Assembly (NCBI RefSeq): GCF_001590795.1
Contig: NZ_JXDL01000001.1
Span: 1,293,572 to 1,343,352, forward strand
Reading direction: 5' to 3'
Source of the DNA: Bradyrhizobium sp. AT1
Lineage (GTDB): Bacteria > Pseudomonadota > Alphaproteobacteria > Rhizobiales > Xanthobacteraceae
DNA length: 49,781 nt
In this document: positions 1-7,363 of the stretch, one piece after another
Layout of the letters: each line of letters opens with the position of its first letter
Position numbering within the stretch: position 1 is the first letter of the stretch
Program-made: the position numbers and the translations under genes
Notes under the pieces: generated by a model
Told to the model about the DNA's origin: nothing
Database searches by the model: none
What the model saw: only the letters and a program-made list of their open reading frames with translations

Positions 1-431
1 ACGACAGCGCCATCGCCTCGCTCTCCGTCATCCTCGGCACCGATGCCTCGGGCTTCGATCCGGATGGGCAGCTGCCGGAGATTCCGGAGACCAATGCCAG
101 CAAGAGCGGCCGCCAGCGCATGGTCGACCTCGCCAAGCGCGACAAGCTCACGGTGCGCCAGCTCGCCCAGCGCGTCGGCGGCTATGGCGGCCTCTCGTTT
201 GTCGGCACCGCCAAGACCATCGCCGACCAGATGGAGGAATGGCTGGTCGGGCGCGGCTCCGACGGCTTCAACATCATGTTCCCGTTCCTACCGGCGGGCC
301 TCGACGATTTCGTCGACAAGGTCGTCCCCGAGCTGCAGAAGCGCGGGATCTTCCGCAAGGAGTATGAAGGGCCCACTTTGAGGGAGAATCTCGGACTGCC
401 ACGACCGAAAAACCGCTTCTTCGAGGGGTAA
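1..431 (+). CDS. LLM-class flavin-dependent monooxygenase, C-terminal part
   Basis: This is the last roughly 143 codons of a gene that begins before the window; the first complete codon is at position 3 and the TAA stop is at 429-431. The reading frame runs without a break from the window edge. The text TAKTIADQMEEW followed by GSDGFNIMFPF and a C-terminal VPELQKRGIFR is the usual ending of bacterial luciferase-like monooxygenases of the NtaA/SnaA/DszA group. These are FMNH2-dependent TIM-barrel enzymes that oxidise sulfonates, nitrilotriacetate, dibenzothiophene and similar compounds. The active-site half lies outside the window, so the substrate cannot be judged. It is followed by a separate promoter for rpmG, so the two are probably not co-regulated. 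Confidence 0.85.
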   Translation, partial: DSAIASLSVILGTDASGFDPDGQLPEIPETNASKSGRQRMVDLAKRDKLTVRQLAQRVGGYGGLSFVGTAKTIADQMEEWLVGRGSDGFNIMFPFLPAGLDDFVDKVVPELQKRGIFRKEYEGPTLRENLGLPRPKNRFFEG

Positions 432-467
432 TTGGGCCGATTTGAGTGGTTTTCGGGACCTAAAACC

Positions 468-495
468 TTGACATCAGGCCGTTTCTGGCTAGGTT
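468..495 (+). promoter_or_regulatory. Predicted sigma70-type promoter of rpmG
   Basis: A perfect TTGACA -35 box lies at 468-473. After 16 bases comes TAGGTT (490-495), a weak -10 box. This sits about 60 bases upstream of the rpmG start, in a gap with no coding potential. The -35 match is direct; the -10 is an inference. Confidence 0.5.
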
Positions 496-523
496 GCCGG
501 CCAACGCGGGCCGTTTGGCCGGC
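496..523 (+). promoter_or_regulatory. Stem-loop at the start of the rpmG leader
   Basis: GCCGGCCAA (496-504) and TTGGCCGGC (515-523) are perfect 9-bp complementary arms around a 10-base loop, placed just after the predicted -10 box and 33 bases before the rpmG ATG. It has no U-tract, so it is not a terminator. It could be an operator, an mRNA-stabilising 5' hairpin or an autoregulatory leader. No function can be assigned from sequence. Confidence 0.45.
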
Positions 524-555
524 TCCAGATTCCCTTCATTCCTGAGGTTCAGAAC

Positions 556-723
556 ATGGCCAAAGCGGTCACCATCAAGGTCAAGCTCGTGTCCTCGGCC
601 GACACCGGCTTCTACTACACCGCCAAGAAGAATTCGCGCACCATGACCGACAAGCTGGTCAAGAAGAAGTACGATCCGGTCGCGCGCAAGCACGTCGAAT
701 TCCGCGAAGCCAAGATCAAGTAA
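556..723 (+). CDS. rpmG: 50S ribosomal protein L33
   Basis: The gene encodes 55 residues beginning [20 protein letters not shown] and ending in [18 protein letters not shown], the full length of alphaproteobacterial L33. L33 sits near the E-site of the large ribosomal subunit. This copy lacks the paired CxxC zinc ribbon found in some L33 forms, so it is the zinc-independent (C-minus) type. A GAGG Shine-Dalgarno sequence (544-547) lies 8 bases before the ATG. The gene is monocistronic: it has its own promoter at 468-495, a leader hairpin, and a strong intrinsic terminator 28 bases after the stop. Confidence 0.96.
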   Translation: MAKAVTIKVKLVSSADTGFYYTAKKNSRTMTDKLVKKKYDPVARKHVEFREAKIK

Positions 724-750
724 GATCGGCGAAGCGTTGAAGAGTTTTGC

Positions 751-780
751 GGGGCCCTCACGGGCCCCGTTTTCGTTTTA
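751..780 (+). terminator. Intrinsic terminator of rpmG
   Basis: Perfect arms GGGGCCC (751-757) and GGGCCCC (762-768) enclose a TCAC loop and are followed by GTTTTCGTTTTA. It lies 28 bases after the rpmG stop. Confidence 0.9.
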
Positions 781-791
781 GATAGACCCGC

Positions 792-842
792 GTGTCCCGG
801 ACGCGCTGCAGCGTGCAACGCTGCAGCGCTGCGTCCGGGCAC
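792..842. repeat. Intergenic palindromic repeat, GC-rich family A
   Basis: An inner perfect 11-bp stem (803-813 with 819-829, built on GCTGCAGCG) sits inside outer arms GTGTCCCGGAC and GTCCGGGCAC. The same GTGCCCGGAC-type ends with CTGC-rich middles recur at 16158-16284, and partly near 1591-1630. Elements like this are frequent between Bradyrhizobium genes. Copy number in this genome is not visible here. Confidence 0.75.
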
Positions 843-992
843 GAGAACGAACAGCGCTCCAATCTCTTTGGGCCACGCAGGCCAAAGATTGGGCAGAGAT
901 CATCTCAACCTTTGGTTGCTCACACCGGAATGTATGTTAGCGTGCACTTGCCTGCACGGCATTTCCGTGCCGGATTTGGAAGGACAATGGTC

Positions 993-1544
993 ATGAGAAT
1001 CTCATCAAGCCTTGTCGTGCCTTCTACCATCGCCATCGTGTCGACTGTCCTGCTGTGCGCCCCGGCGTCATCGCAAATCCCGAGCGGATCCGCCGCCACG
1101 CTTCCCCCCATCACGGTCGATGCGCCGAAACCGGTGGCAAGACCGCACGTGTCGGACCGGGGTGCAAGCACAACGGCGCCGCGCCGGACTGCGCCAACGC
1201 GAACGGCAACCGCGGGCACGCCGTCCTATGCGCCGGGCTCGCCAATGGCGAGGATTGCCAGCCTGGAGAGAGTCGCCAGCAGCTGTAACGGTGGCTGTGC
1301 ATCGAGCTTCCGACACGGCAACGAGCCGTGGATTGGGTGCAGCGAGTCGGGTGGCGGCCTGAACTATGGACCCTTCTCGCCGACGTGCCGGGACACCATC
1401 ACTCATGCGTCTTACGACAAATGCGTCGAGACCAAGGTGTTCCTCGGCGATAATCGAAACCGAGCCCACTGGTTCTGCAGCAGCCTGGCCGCCGGCAACA
1501 GGTTCAAGGTCGCCGATCTCAAGCGATCGGGACGTGCGCGTTAG
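993..1544 (+). CDS. Secreted cysteine-rich protein of unknown function
   Basis: The ATG at 993 was chosen because GGAAGGA (978-984) lies 8 bases upstream; the in-frame ATG at 987 is too close to it. The product has 183 residues. It opens with MRISSSLVVPSTIAIVSTVL and a hydrophobic stretch ending in APASSQ, a convincing signal peptide. A Pro/Thr/Arg-rich low-complexity linker covers about residues 30-85. A compact C-terminal part carries six cysteines (SCNGGC, IGCS, TCRD, KCVE, FCSS), which could form three disulfides in the periplasm. I recognise no named domain. The even number of cysteines and the export signal suggest an oxidising compartment. Its reading frame stays open for 65 codons upstream of ATG 987, through repeat A, but that part is not credible coding sequence. 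Confidence 0.65.
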   Translation: MRISSSLVVPSTIAIVSTVLLCAPASSQIPSGSAATLPPITVDAPKPVARPHVSDRGASTTAPRRTAPTRTATAGTPSYAPGSPMARIASLERVASSCNGGCASSFRHGNEPWIGCSESGGGLNYGPFSPTCRDTITHASYDKCVETKVFLGDNRNRAHWFCSSLAAGNRFKVADLKRSGRAR

Positions 1545-1590
1545 TTCTTGCTCTCTTCTGTTGCGTCGAGCTCCGCCCTCTCGCGTTGCG

Positions 1591-1621
1591 GACGCGGCGC
1601 GGCGCCAGGAAGCGCCGCGTC
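1591..1621. repeat. GC-rich inverted repeat
   Basis: Perfect 10-bp arms GACGCGGCGC (1591-1600) and GCGCCGCGTC (1612-1621) are followed by CCGGGCACGGG, which resembles the ends of repeat family A. It lies between convergent genes and may serve as a weak bidirectional terminator. Confidence 0.55.
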
Positions 1622-1677
1622 CCGGGCACGGGTATCCCGGCGCTCCCGACAAGCGCGTTGCAACACTCCGCTCGGCG

Positions 1678-2238
1678 TCATCGCTTGCCATATTCGGTGA
1701 AGACGTAGTCCTTCGCCTGCACCACCGTGTGACACGAGAATCCGCATTTCGCGTCATGCGACTGCGGCGGCTTGTCCGCCTCGGTCCCCGGCGCAAACGT
1801 GTCGGTCGCAGCGTCATATTTGAACACGGCCCATCCCCATCCGCCGCTGTCCGCGAACCTCTTGCTGTCCTTCACCATGAAGTCCACGTCGTGAAGCGTG
1901 CCCGGCACCGTCGTGTCTTTGAAGTGCGGGTTCATCTTCGGCGTCCAATGGATCTTTGCCATCTTGGCCCCGTCCGGAAACGGCTTGCCATTGTCGGGAA
2001 TGCCAGCCTTGTAGGCTTCGATCATCTCGGGATTGGCGAGGATCACTGCGACGAGCTTCAGCGCCGGGCTCTGGCTGGTGGCAACGACTTGCCAACCTTC
2101 GTAACCCCTGAACTCCGAGAATGCGAGCCCGCCAGGCACCTTCAGCGCGTATCTGTCCTGCTGCGCAACGGCCAGACCGCCCAGGACAGTGAGGACGACC
2201 ACGGCGAAAACAACAGCCATCATCTGGATTTTCTTCAT
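1678..2238 (-). CDS. Cytochrome P460 family protein
   Basis: The product has 186 residues with an N-terminal signal peptide or anchor (MKKIQMMAVVFAVVVLTVLG, then AVAQ). The body carries P460-family landmarks: YEGWQVVATSQS, ILANPEMIEAYKAGIP, FPDGAKMAKIHW, GWGWAVFKYD and the C-terminal heme region ending DYVFTEYGKR. The heme attachment site reads C-G-F-S-C-H, a CX3CH spacing rather than CXXCH. Family members (N. europaea P460, cytochrome c'-beta) are periplasmic c-type hemoproteins that oxidise hydroxylamine or bind NO. In this organism a role in nitrosative chemistry or electron transfer is only an inference. It is transcribed alone, convergent with the preceding gene. Confidence 0.85.
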   Translation of the reverse strand: MKKIQMMAVVFAVVVLTVLGGLAVAQQDRYALKVPGGLAFSEFRGYEGWQVVATSQSPALKLVAVILANPEMIEAYKAGIPDNGKPFPDGAKMAKIHWTPKMNPHFKDTTVPGTLHDVDFMVKDSKRFADSGGWGWAVFKYDAATDTFAPGTEADKPPQSHDAKCGFSCHTVVQAKDYVFTEYGKR

Positions 2239-2383
2239 GGATTACCCCTGCGCCATTCGGTGAAAAGTCGCTTGTCGGAGCATGTCGAAAATACGTGAGG
2301 CCGCAGCATGCGCGCCTGAGGCACGAATATCGAGTCAATTCACCGCCATCGTGCGCTGCCGCCCTCGGCTCGCCGGCTGGGCC

Positions 2384-2402
2384 AACGTTTACCAGAAACG
2401 TT
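2384..2402. promoter_or_regulatory. Operator-like perfect dyad between P460 and acyltransferase genes
   Basis: AACGTTT (2384-2390) and AAACGTT (2396-2402) are perfect 7-bp inverted arms with a 5-base centre. It lies in the 321-base gap (2239-2559) between two divergent genes, about 145 bases from each start. Its AT-rich arms stand out from the GC-rich surroundings. The rest of the gap shows no gene or terminator. Confidence 0.35.
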
Positions 2403-2559
2403 CTCGACGGTGAGTTGTCCGCGCCGCGCCGGCGGCGCTAACCTTCGCTGGGACCGCCGCATTTCACGTCCGCAAAAGCAAGTGTGACCAACCTCGCAGA
2501 GCACCCTGACCGGCTTCTCTATCTCCAGCGGGATCGCTTCATGAACCTGGTCCATTGCC

Positions 2560-3798
2560 GTGAAGAGCCATTTGCCCCTGCTGGATCCGCTGCGCTTCGG
2601 AGCCGCACTCGGAGTTGCCATTTTCCACCAGATGTTCTGGTCCTGGGCCTGGACGTCGATCGGCGTCCCCGGCTTCGAGCGCACCGTCGCCGCCGACGTG
2701 ATCTACCCCTCCGCCGCGCCCTTCACGTGGTTCGGCTGGGTCGGCGTCGAGATCTTCTTTGTCATCTCCGGTTTCGTCATCGCGAACTCGGCGTGCCAAT
2801 CTTCGCCGGGCACGTTTCTGCTCGGCCGAGCGCTCCGGCTTTATCCGGCGGTCTGGGTCTGCGCCACCGCGACCTTGCTCGTTCTGCTGCTCTTTGGCAG
2901 CGGCCCGGCCTCCGAACTGATCGTGCCCTACGTCCACGCCATGCTGATGGTTCCCAAGGGCGTCACGGGTCAGTGGCTTGACGAGGTCTACTGGACGCTG
3001 GCCGCCGAAACGGCGTTCTACGGCCTCGTGTTTTGCGCGATGCTCACGAGGAAGATCACCCTGCGGCATCTCGCCTTCGGCCTCACCATCTACAGCGCCA
3101 TCTTCAACGCCGTCGCGCTGCTGGTCGCCTCGTGCACCACACCGTCCGACCTGCCTTTTCTCGTCATCCTGATGTTCCGGGTGCCGTGCGCGGCGTTCCT
3201 GTTGTCGCATGGCTGCTTCTTTGCGCTTGGCATCTGGCTGTTCATTTCCGCCAACAGAGAATTGACGGCGCTCGAGCAGCTCGCAATTGCCGTCACCTGT
3301 CTTTCAGGTGCCGCGGAGATCTACGTCTTCGCCTCCTTCTTCCTGGAGTCCATCTCCGCCATCGCGGATCAATCAGCCCTGGTGCCGATCATGGTCTGGG
3401 CAGCTGCGGTGTTGCTCATTGCCCGTGCCGCCAACAGGAGCCGGCGCAGTGCGGCCGTCGCTTCCGCTGAGGCTCCGGCCTATTTGAGGACGCTCGGGCT
3501 CATCACCTATCCGCTCTATCTCACCCACAACGTGATCGGTACCGCGATCATTCGTGCCCTGGTCGCGGCCGGCCTGGACGCCACCACGGCCGTGTGGCTC
3601 GCGCTGGGCATGCTTGTCCCGGTCTGCTGGTTCATCTGCGCGAAGATCGAGCCGGCCGTCAGGACCGCACTGCTGCAGGCCGTCGCGCATTTCGGCAAGC
3701 TGCCGCACAGGCTGCCGGCACCGCGCCGCTCGGTGTTGGCGCGAGGGCTGCGTCTTCCGCTGTCCGTTGCGGTGAAGGTGCACGTCGCGCCGTCCTAG
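2560..3798 (+). CDS. Acyltransferase 3 family membrane protein
   Basis: The product has about 412 residues. It opens LPLLDPLRFGAALGVAIFHQ, the typical start of acyltransferase-3 proteins (OafA/NodX/ExoZ type), with the conserved R in helix 1. GWVGVEIFFVISGFVIANS and LLGRALRLYPAVWVCA follow, matching the family's conserved second and third helices. About ten hydrophobic segments fill the rest. Such enzymes O-acetylate or O-acylate exported polysaccharide or lipid in the inner membrane. The start is a GTG at 2560 and there is no good ATG in frame, so the N-terminus is uncertain. No polysaccharide genes flank it, so the acceptor is unknown. Its 3' end converges on a gene remnant and the TIR-WD40 gene. 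Confidence 0.88.
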   Translation: MKSHLPLLDPLRFGAALGVAIFHQMFWSWAWTSIGVPGFERTVAADVIYPSAAPFTWFGWVGVEIFFVISGFVIANSACQSSPGTFLLGRALRLYPAVWVCATATLLVLLLFGSGPASELIVPYVHAMLMVPKGVTGQWLDEVYWTLAAETAFYGLVFCAMLTRKITLRHLAFGLTIYSAIFNAVALLVASCTTPSDLPFLVILMFRVPCAAFLLSHGCFFALGIWLFISANRELTALEQLAIAVTCLSGAAEIYVFASFFLESISAIADQSALVPIMVWAAAVLLIARAANRSRRSAAVASAEAPAYLRTLGLITYPLYLTHNVIGTAIIRALVAAGLDATTAVWLALGMLVPVCWFICAKIEPAVRTALLQAVAHFGKLPHRLPAPRRSVLARGLRLPLSVAVKVHVAPS

Positions 3799-3799
3799 C

Positions 3800-3915
3800 T
3801 CGCAGGAATAGGCATAGGTCAGCACGTCGCCCGGGCGGAGCAGGTCCAGGATCTGCGACATCAGCTCCTTGGATTCGACGCCGCCGAGTAGCGCGAATGA
3901 AGCTATTCGCATCAT
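3800..3915 (-). pseudogene. Short remnant resembling an amidohydrolase/deacetylase gene
   Basis: Read on the minus strand this stretch gives about 39 residues including GGVESKELMSQILDLLRPGD and then VLTYAYSC. That is like an internal segment of amidohydrolase/deacetylase-family metallohydrolases, where a similar VESRELM...LRPGDVLTH passage occurs. The likeness stops where the acyltransferase coding region begins, and no other part of such an enzyme is present. I read it as a decayed fragment left by a rearrangement. The family match is from memory and was not tested. Confidence 0.4.
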
Positions 3916-3946
3916 TGTCCTCGTTGTGCTTCAGGCAGGGATTCCA

Positions 3947-6900
3947 TCACTGCGGCACCGGAGCAGGAGCGGGTTTGGGAATCACTACCTGCTGCTTGCG
4001 CGCCCAGCGCCCCCAACGGGCAGCGGCCTGCGTATAATATTCCCAATGCAGCGGCCCGCGCCGAAGGCAAGGGTTGCGAGCGACCGGGTCGGCCTTATCA
4101 AGGCTGCGAAGGAACGGATCCGCAAGTTCCGCGTCCGAGAACTCCTGCACGCCCGTCAGCACATCGTTGCAAACGTGCGCTCGCAGCTTCTCGCCTTTGA
4201 CGAGTGTGGCCTTTGCCACATCCCTGACGATGGCCGTACCGTCGCGCGAAGTCGTGACAAGCCTCGCGCCATCGCGACTGAATTGCGCATCCGTCACCCA
4301 ATCGTGATGACCGCGCAACGCCACGATCTCTTCGCCACTTTCAGTATCCCATAACCGCGCGGTCTCGTCCGCGGACGCCGTGACGATGCGCGTGCCGTCG
4401 GGGCTGAAGGCAACGTTCGTGACAAAACCTTCGTAACCCTTGAGAACACTGACGCTGGCGCCTGTCTCCAAATCAAACACGCGCGCCGGCGCCCGGGCAT
4501 AGCCAGCGAGAATTCGCTGGCCATCGCTGCTGAAAGCCACGGCGACGACGCCGCCGATATCGAACGGTAAAGAGCGGATCATCTTGCCTGTCTGCCCGTC
4601 GAACAGGCGGGGACGCGGACTTGCGACGTTGTCGCGAAGAGTTGGCGAATTGACCAATAGAAGAAGCTTGCTGTCGGGGCTGAAAGCGGCATGCGAGAGG
4701 CCCACTTGTCCCTCCATGACCGCAATCTGGGTACCAGACTTTGCGTCCCAAAGATAAGCGTTCGGACCCATCCCAGCAGTAACGACGCGCGTGTCGTCCG
4801 GACTGAACGCCGCCATGGGGGCATTTGGTGTCGTGTGCTTGCCCTTTTCCGGGCCAGCCAGAACGATACGCTCGCTTCCTGTCACGGCATCCCAGATGCG
4901 GCCGGTATTGTCGACGGCCGTGCTAACAATGCTCTTGCCATCGGAACTGAACGCAACGGATTTAATGCCCTCGAAGCTATCGCGGCCATGCCCGGAAAAT
5001 TTGAGCAACTCCTTGGCAGTCGCCACGTCCCAGACGCGTGCGGTGCCGTCGTCGGAGCCGGTGACGATCCTGCTGCCCTCAGGGTTGAACGCAGCGCTGA
5101 CGACGCCCTTTTCATGACCAATCAGGATCGCCCTCGTGAAATTCGGCTGCGCAAGCCAAACACGTGCGGTTCCGTCGTCGGATGCGGACAGCACATAATC
5201 ACCCTCGGGACTGAAGCTCACATCGGTGATCCCACCCGTATGGCTCCTCAGGTCGGCAAGCTCCTCGCCGCGCTCCATGTCCCAAATGCGAACGTCGTCA
5301 CTACCCGGTGGCAAGGGGATGAATGAGAAGGACATCACCATCGCAGCCGACCTATTGCCGTCCGACGCCGATCCCGAGGCGAGCAGCCTTCCGTCGCCGC
5401 TGAACGCCAGTGCGCTGACGGCGCCCGCATGACCTTTGAGCTCGAGCTTCATCTGTCCACTGTCGGCATCCCAGAGACGCACGCTTTTCCCGACGCAGCC
5501 GGCAATCGTCTTGCCGTCGGGACTGAAGGCAGCGCACCGAAGGTCAGAGGAGCCATCGAGCTTCAGCTTTTCAGTTCCAGTCTCTACGTCCCAGAGCGCT
5601 GCATTGTCGGCTGGCGTTCCGAGGGCAGCGTAGCCGACGAGCACCTTCGCGCTGTCAGGGCTGAAGCCGGCGTAGTGCACGACAGAGCCGTCGCTGAAGC
5701 GAACGGGGTCAGAATCGCTTGCCATGTTCCAAACGCGCGCGCCGTCTCCCCACGTCGAGACGACATGTTTCCCGTCGGCGCTGAACGCGGCAGTGCCGAG
5801 ACTGGAAAAACCATCCGGAGCCTTTTGGACTGCGAGCTCCTTTGCCGTTGCAGCATCCCAAATGCGGACGGTCCCGTCGCCCGACGCGGTGACGACGCGC
5901 GTCCCATCCGGGTTGAACCGAGCACTATGAACGCCTCGGTTGGTCCCCGAGAGCACCCCGATCTGATTCCCGGTAGCAGCATCCCAAAGTCGGGCTGTCT
6001 TGTCGGCAGAGGCCGTCACAATCCGCCTGCCGTTGGAGCTGAACTCCGCGCTAACCACCCGCTCTGTATGTCCCCTCAGCACTACAGCTTGCGAACCTGT
6101 CCCGACGTTCCAGATCCGCGCTTCGCCGTCATCCGATGCCGTGACGAATTGTTTGCCATCCGGGCTGAACTTTGCCGTGCGAACAGGTCCTGCATGTCCA
6201 ACTGTTGCGAAGCTCAATTGATTGGCTAGGGCCGCGCCGGCGAGCTTGCCTTCAATGGCTGTAGATATCGGTATCCAGGGCATCGCACCTTCAGCCGGAA
6301 ATGTCTGGAGCGCATAGCGCATGGCGCGGTCATAGCGTTGCTCGCGCACAGCAGTATCGACCGGATTGACGAACACTGTCTGCTCCCGCCGCGTCGTCTC
6401 GATGTCCTGCCAGATCACACCGGCGAGGCCCGCCAGCAACAGCACGCCCACGCCCGCCAGAGCCCGGCCAAACCACCTCTGGAACCATGCTGTCCGGTCG
6501 AGTTGTTGGCGAGTGCGTTGCGCCTGCGCCTGCTCGGCGCGACGGCTTTCCTGGATGAAGGCGCGCTGATCCGCCGTCACCTCGGGCGTTTCCGGCGAGA
6601 GCGACGGCTGCGAGGAAATCCACAGTTCGGCGTCGTCGATGTCCTTCCCGCGAAGCAGCGCGTGCTCGTCCTTGTTGCGCGCATTGGCCCAATGAAACGC
6701 CAATTCGCCGATGCGCGTGTGCTCGCGTATCCAGGCGATGTCGCGCATGAGCGCGCTCGCGAGCGTGTTCAGCCCGGGCTCAAGCACCTCGCCCGCGTCC
6801 ATGAAAATCCAGTTGAGGCGAGAAAGGCGTGAGGGAGCGTTTTCGGTCCGCCGCATCACCACCGGCAACAGGCGCTTGCCCATGCGCTCGGTTTCGTTGA

Positions 6901-7201
6901 GCTCCCAATCGCACACGGAGGTGGGCAGAACTGAATCCGGGGAGATCAGAAAGACGACGGCGTCCGCGCGTGCGATGAGCGCCGTCAACCGCTCGCGCCA
7001 GAGCTCGCCGGGCAGGATGTCCTTCTTGTCAAGGTAGGCTTCGAATCCGAGTGCGACGAGGGACGTAACCAGCGTTTCGGCGAACGTTAAGTCCTTGCGC
7101 GAATAGGAGATGAAAACACGGGTCTGGCGGCAAGCATCGTTCTCGCTCGCAGCCCGGTGCTCCGGCTTGCCTGGCGTTCTCTCCGCCATGCCGTTCCCCA
7201 T
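3947..7201 (-). CDS. TIR domain - transmembrane - WD40 repeat protein
   Basis: The product has 1084 residues. Residues 28-150 are a bacterial TIR_2 domain: RVFISYSRKD, a YLDKKDILPGELW loop, then SVCDWELNETERM. Glu100 in the C-x-x-E context matches the catalytic glutamate of NAD-consuming TIR enzymes. A charged region (about 165-240) leads to one transmembrane helix (about 244-264, FGRALAGVGVLLLAGLAGVI). From about 335 to 985 I count 15 WD40-like units (SPDG...RLWD patterns), enough for two seven-bladed propellers. The C-terminus ends in a Pro-rich tail. The TIR end should be cytoplasmic and the propellers on the other face if there is a single pass. The start at 7201 has a weak ribosome site; the ATG at 7189, preceded by GGGGA, is a good alternative. 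Base composition looks lower in GC than its neighbours. It may be an NADase sensor-effector or a scaffold. I see no adjacent partner gene. Confidence 0.92.
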   Translation of the reverse strand: MGNGMAERTPGKPEHRAASENDACRQTRVFISYSRKDLTFAETLVTSLVALGFEAYLDKKDILPGELWRERLTALIARADAVVFLISPDSVLPTSVCDWELNETERMGKRLLPVVMRRTENAPSRLSRLNWIFMDAGEVLEPGLNTLASALMRDIAWIREHTRIGELAFHWANARNKDEHALLRGKDIDDAELWISSQPSLSPETPEVTADQRAFIQESRRAEQAQAQRTRQQLDRTAWFQRWFGRALAGVGVLLLAGLAGVIWQDIETTRREQTVFVNPVDTAVREQRYDRAMRYALQTFPAEGAMPWIPISTAIEGKLAGAALANQLSFATVGHAGPVRTAKFSPDGKQFVTASDDGEARIWNVGTGSQAVVLRGHTERVVSAEFSSNGRRIVTASADKTARLWDAATGNQIGVLSGTNRGVHSARFNPDGTRVVTASGDGTVRIWDAATAKELAVQKAPDGFSSLGTAAFSADGKHVVSTWGDGARVWNMASDSDPVRFSDGSVVHYAGFSPDSAKVLVGYAALGTPADNAALWDVETGTEKLKLDGSSDLRCAAFSPDGKTIAGCVGKSVRLWDADSGQMKLELKGHAGAVSALAFSGDGRLLASGSASDGNRSAAMVMSFSFIPLPPGSDDVRIWDMERGEELADLRSHTGGITDVSFSPEGDYVLSASDDGTARVWLAQPNFTRAILIGHEKGVVSAAFNPEGSRIVTGSDDGTARVWDVATAKELLKFSGHGRDSFEGIKSVAFSSDGKSIVSTAVDNTGRIWDAVTGSERIVLAGPEKGKHTTPNAPMAAFSPDDTRVVTAGMGPNAYLWDAKSGTQIAVMEGQVGLSHAAFSPDSKLLLLVNSPTLRDNVASPRPRLFDGQTGKMIRSLPFDIGGVVAVAFSSDGQRILAGYARAPARVFDLETGASVSVLKGYEGFVTNVAFSPDGTRIVTASADETARLWDTESGEEIVALRGHHDWVTDAQFSRDGARLVTTSRDGTAIVRDVAKATLVKGEKLRAHVCNDVLTGVQEFSDAELADPFLRSLDKADPVARNPCLRRGPLHWEYYTQAAARWGRWARKQQVVIPKPAPAPVPQ

Positions 7202-7218
7202 ACTGGTCCGATCGCAAT

Positions 7219-7238
7219 GATACGTTGCCTGACGTATC
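7219..7238. promoter_or_regulatory. Perfect dyad just upstream of the TIR-WD40 gene
   Basis: GATACGT (7219-7225) and ACGTATC (7232-7238) are 7-bp inverted arms around a 6-base centre. The dyad ends 17 bases before the first ATG of the TIR-WD40 gene, a position suited to a repressor operator or a 5' mRNA hairpin. Confidence 0.4.
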
Positions 7239-7363
7239 GGGGGCTTGCAAGAACGTTAGTTGATCGCCGATGACCGCAAGGGATCACTAGCTCTCGATCA
7301 CAACGAGGCAGTGGCTCGTCTGCCAGTCGGCCCCCAAGCGAACGCTCATGAGCCCCTTCCCGT

